Shown here one piece after another: positions 61,129-64,000 of a DNA stretch of 64,000 bases; within the stretch, counting starts at the first letter, position 1; every line of letters starts with the position of its first letter. The position numbers and the translations under genes were made by a program. Location of the stretch: contig JAWQFQ010000018.1 of assembly GCA_035967975.1 (NCBI GenBank), forward strand, positions 10,403 through 74,402, given 5' to 3'. The DNA comes from Scytonema sp035967975. Lineage in GTDB: Bacteria; Cyanobacteriota; Cyanobacteriia; Cyanobacteriales; Nostocaceae. The notes under the pieces were generated by a model. That model was not told the origin of the DNA. It made no database searches and worked only from the letters and a program-made list of their open reading frames with translations.

Positions 61129-63015
61129 TTTACTGAGAGCTAAAAGAGGAAAGTATTGTTGGTAAAAGTGATACTTCAAGTAGAAGTGACCGGGAAACCC
61201 AGTCCCTGTAAATTCTGACTCACACCAAGTTCCATTAGATTGCTGAGTTTCTAACAGATAACGAATTCCTCGTTCAATAGCTTGCTGAGCAAACTTTCCT
61301 GTAGCTTCACCTGCGGCTATGAGACCTAGTAAAGCCCAAGCTGTTTGAGATGCAGTACTTTTACCTTGTCCTTTCAGGCTAGCATCATTGTAACTTCGGC
61401 AAGTTTCACCCCACCCACCATCTAAATTTTGACATTCCACTAACCAAGCCGCACCCCGTTCAATGGGGATTGTCTTTTGTGGTGCGATCGCAGATAGCGC
61501 CGAAAGTACTCCACTTGTACCGTATATGTAGTTGACTCCCCAACGACCAAACCAACAACCTTCTGGTTCTTGTTCGTTTAAAAGATACGTCATCGCCTGT
61601 TCCAGTTTGCGAACATTCATGGACAAGTTGCAAACACCTAGCATTTCTAACACCCTAGCAGTGACATCAGCGGTGTTGGGGTCAATCATGGCTTTGAGGT
61701 CGCCATAAGGTATAAGATTAATCCAGTCTTGGTCGTTATCCATATCAAACGCAGCCCAACCGCCTCCCCGACATTGCATCGAAGCAATCCAGTTGACAGC
61801 ACGAGCGATCGCCCTGTGTTTGAGTGGTTCGTTGGGAAGTTTCACTGCGTCCAGCGCCATCACCACTACAGCTGTGTCGTCTACATCTGGATAAAAACGA
61901 TTATCAAACTCAAAAGCCCAAGCACCTGGTTTTCCCTGATAATTTTTTACAGACCAGTCCCCGTAGTCAAGGATTTGCTTGCTTAACAACCACTCTCCTG
62001 CTCTGACCACCACCGGATGGTCGGGAGCAAAACCAGAAGCGACCAAAGCTCGTACCACCCAGGCTGTATCCCATACAGGGGAAATACACGGCTGCACTCT
62101 ATAACTATCCTTTGTTTCAATAGCAAAATTGTCAACAGCTTTGAGACCTCGTTCTATAATGGGGTCAGCAGAGTTATAATCCAAAGCCCGTAGAGCAAGT
62201 AGGGAATTGAGCATCGCAGGAATGATACCGCCCCAGTCCCCTGTTGCTTCTTGGCGTTCGAGAGTCCATTTTTCTGCAACCTCAAGACCTTCTTTACGCA
62301 AAGGAACCAAATTTAAGTTTTCTGCTAACTTAAAGGCATCATCAAGCATCACAAACAAATCTGTCCAATCACCTGTTCGTGGCAATTCATACTTGACATT
62401 TTCCACACCTTCTGCATAAAGTTCATCTAAGGTGATAGCTGGGTTAGTCAGGAACACAGGTTTGCGGTCAAAGACGATGAGCAATGGAACAGTGCTTGAC
62501 CTTGCCCAACTTGACAATTCGTATATATTAAACAGGAAATTTGAGGGTAATAACATCACCCAAGGGGGGATTGAAGGAATTCCTCGCCAGTCGTAGCATC
62601 CAATTAATGCTAGGTGTAATTTGGTAAAAATGCGCGTTCGACTAATACCACCCCTGTCTAAAATAAATTTCCGTGCTTTTATCATTGCTGGGTCTGTTTC
62701 TGATACACCCAACAACTTCAACGCCATGTATGCTTCCACGGAGGTACTGAGTTCTCCACCATCCCCGAAGAACAGTTCCCAACCTCCGTGTTCCCGTTGT
62801 TGAGAGCGGAGGTACGTTTCAACTTTATGTAAAGGTCTTTCTTTGTCTGTTCCCCAAATCTTATGTAAGAGGACAACTTCCGCCGTGATGGTAACATTTG
62901 ATTCCAACTCCGCCCACCAGTAACCATCAGGATACTGTATCGAAAGAAAGTAGCTCTGGCTAGCTGCGATCGCTTCTTTTACACAAGAAACTATTGATTT
63001 GTCTTGAGTTTGCAT
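61096..63015 (-). CDS. shc: Squalene-hopene cyclase
   Basis: 639 residues. Cyclises squalene to hopene, the first committed step of hopanoid synthesis, at the membrane. The catalytic 'FYPDVDDTAVVVMALDAV' (DxDDTA) lies near residue 378. QW-type repeats are visible: 'LRSQQREHGGWELFFGD', 'ASMQCRGGGWAAFDMDN', 'NEQEPEGCWFGRWGVNYIYG', 'VECQNLDGGWGETCRSYND' and 'ETQQSNGTWCESEFTGTGFP'. It starts 'MQTQDKSIVSCVKEAIAASQ'. The final ~10 residues ('YSGSQLNQIP') and the stop come from the MITE-like element at 61024-61128, so the native C-terminus was replaced by a few residues. Divergent from hpnB. Confidence 0.96.
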   Translation of the reverse strand: MQTQDKSIVSCVKEAIAASQSYFLSIQYPDGYWWAELESNVTITAEVVLLHKIWGTDKERPLHKVETYLRSQQREHGGWELFFGDGGELSTSVEAYMALKLLGVSETDPAMIKARKFILDRGGISRTRIFTKLHLALIGCYDWRGIPSIPPWVMLLPSNFLFNIYELSSWARSSTVPLLIVFDRKPVFLTNPAITLDELYAEGVENVKYELPRTGDWTDLFVMLDDAFKLAENLNLVPLRKEGLEVAEKWTLERQEATGDWGGIIPAMLNSLLALRALDYNSADPIIERGLKAVDNFAIETKDSYRVQPCISPVWDTAWVVRALVASGFAPDHPVVVRAGEWLLSKQILDYGDWSVKNYQGKPGAWAFEFDNRFYPDVDDTAVVVMALDAVKLPNEPLKHRAIARAVNWIASMQCRGGGWAAFDMDNDQDWINLIPYGDLKAMIDPNTADVTARVLEMLGVCNLSMNVRKLEQAMTYLLNEQEPEGCWFGRWGVNYIYGTSGVLSALSAIAPQKTIPIERGAAWLVECQNLDGGWGETCRSYNDASLKGQGKSTASQTAWALLGLIAAGEATGKFAQQAIERGIRYLLETQQSNGTWCESEFTGTGFPGHFYLKYHFYQQYFPLLALSKYSGSQLNQIP

Positions 63016-63128
63016 TGTTTTCCGTTCATCCTCACCAAAATCTGCTTGTTAGCAGTATGCAGGAAACTTCTTTTCCTGGCATTAGTGGACATTGTAATGT
63101 GATTTCTAAACGGAAAAAAGAAAATCAA

Positions 63129-64000
63129 ATGAGTTTTGAAATTGGATTATGGCTTTCGGTTCTCTCCTTAACAATTTGGATTGTCTTACTCTTGTTTCGA
63201 GGACAATTCTGGCGCTGTAACCAACAACTATCAACCAGTCCCACCCCACACCCCACAACGCCACTTGCTTTAAGTCGGGGAACCCTAGCCGAGCAGTGGC
63301 TCCCCCACACCCTTCTATCTGTGTCGTCATTCCCGCCAGAAACGAAGCCGAATTACTTCCCATCACCTTGCGATCGCTTCTTACCCAAGACTACCCCGGT
63401 CATCTTACAGTTGTTTTAGTAGATGACCACAGCACAGACCAAACAGCCCCCGTTGCTCAAAATGTGGCTCAAGAATTAGGCAAAACCCAGCAATTGCAAG
63501 TCCTGAGTGCTGAAACTTTACCTCCCGGTTGGACCGGTAAATTATGGGCTCTACACCAAGGGACTCAGTACGCTCAAACTTTAACACCAGCACCAGATTA
63601 TCTACTCCTCACCGATGCCGATATTGAACATAATACTTTCAATATTCGTCAATTAGTCGCAAAAGCTCAACAAGACAATTTGGATCTTGTCTCCCTCATG
63701 GTCAAGCTCAGATGTGACAGTTTTTGGGAAAAATTCCTTATACCATCCTTCGTCTTTTTCTTCCAAAAACTCTACCCCTTCCCCTGGGTAAACGATCCCC
63801 ACAAACCAACAGCCGCCGCTGCGGGTGGATGTATTTTAATAACCCGCGCAGCCCTAACCCGCATTGGCGGTATTCAATCCGTCCGCAACGCCCTAATCGA
63901 CGACTGCGCCCTAGCAAAAGCAGTGAAGCAGGGATGCAAGGGTGCAGGAGTACAGGAGCCCAAGGGTACAGCCAAAGAAACAATTCCCCCCCTCCCTCAC
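63129..64000 (+). pseudogene. hpnB: HpnB-like hopanoid-associated glycosyltransferase, frameshifted, partial at right edge
   Basis: The ATG at 63129 gives 'MSFEIGLWLSVLSLTIWIVL', one membrane helix, then 'LLFRGQFWRCNQQL', the usual start of HpnB-type proteins. The same frame stops at 63419. The catalytic part is in another frame from about 63300: 'SICVVIPARNEAELLPITLR', 'VVLVDDHSTDQTAPVAQNVA', 'LPPGWTGKLWALHQGTQYAQ', 'DYLLLTDADIEHNTFNIRQL' (DxD) and 'AAAAGGCILITRAALTRIGG'. A shift near the C-rich CACCCCACACCCCACAACG at about 63240-63260 would join them. Either a true frameshift mutation or a sequencing error. Near the edge a repeat-like 'GCKGAGVQEPKGTAKE' insertion follows 'DDCALAKAVKQ'. Confidence 0.75.

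Noticed and set aside
1..64000. tRNA, rRNA or riboswitch
   Set aside because: No cloverleaf, rRNA core or known aptamer was recognised on either strand by eye.

Overview
The window reads as accessory-rich chromosome (or a large plasmid) of a filamentous, probably Nostocales-type cyanobacterium. The basis is the very frequent HIP1 octamer GCGATCGC, dispersed cyanobacterial palindromes and MITE-like elements, a squalene-hopene cyclase beside an HpnB-type glycosyltransferase, and many protein families typical of that group (two-partner-secretion adhesins, RT-Cas1, Uma2, DUF3987). No rRNA or tRNA gene was recognised. Genus-level assignment is inference.

Layout. 0-6.7 kb: edge-truncated IS200/REP-type transposase, GIY-YIG protein, a large DUF3987/TOPRIM replication-type protein full of iteron-like octamers, a DOPA-dioxygenase-like protein, a stand-alone copy of the DUF3987 protein's C-terminal module, and a SUKH protein. 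7-15 kb: a 5'-truncated and a full-length filamentous-haemagglutinin-type adhesin with a secreted protein between them, then a repeat-bearing hypothetical. 15.3-17.3 kb: a collapsed arsenic operon (acr3 start joined to arsC end) and an intact chromate transporter.

18.6-43.1 kb is one modular type III-B CRISPR-Cas region: cas2, cas1, array 1, RT-cas1, a divergent STAND NTPase, a CARF-HEPN ring-nucleotide effector, array 2, a cmr6-cmr1 fusion, cmr5, cmr4, cmr3, a Uma2 nuclease, array 3, an adenine methyltransferase and cmr2/cas10. All three arrays share a repeat and a ~190-bp leader and are read leftward, so leader-array units delimit the gene modules. Two near-identical antitoxin genes, each with a differently broken PIN toxin, flank cmr2. 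Beside the second copy lie a truncated P-loop kinase and the tail of a WYL regulator. No cas6 is visible, so crRNA processing must come from elsewhere. The working model is: RT-Cas1/Cas1/Cas2 acquire spacers, Cmr complex recognises target RNA, the Cas10 GGDD palm makes cyclic oligoadenylate, and the CARF-HEPN protein responds; the STAND protein is a candidate extra effector.

43.2-51.7 kb: a LuxR-type regulator, a membrane hypothetical and a six-gene leftward cluster that I could not assign to any described system: an acidic-repeat protein with a cationic/glycine-rich core, a HEVSH zincin, three unrecognised proteins and a peptidoglycan-binding-like protein. This is the best candidate for an undescribed system. 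52-64 kb: PstS-type phosphate-binding protein, PPOX protein, a GST/TetR pair with two palindromic operators, small genes including a retropepsin-like protein, gene fragments, two-component receivers, and hopanoid genes shc (its stop codon supplied by a MITE) and frameshifted hpnB, which runs off the right edge.
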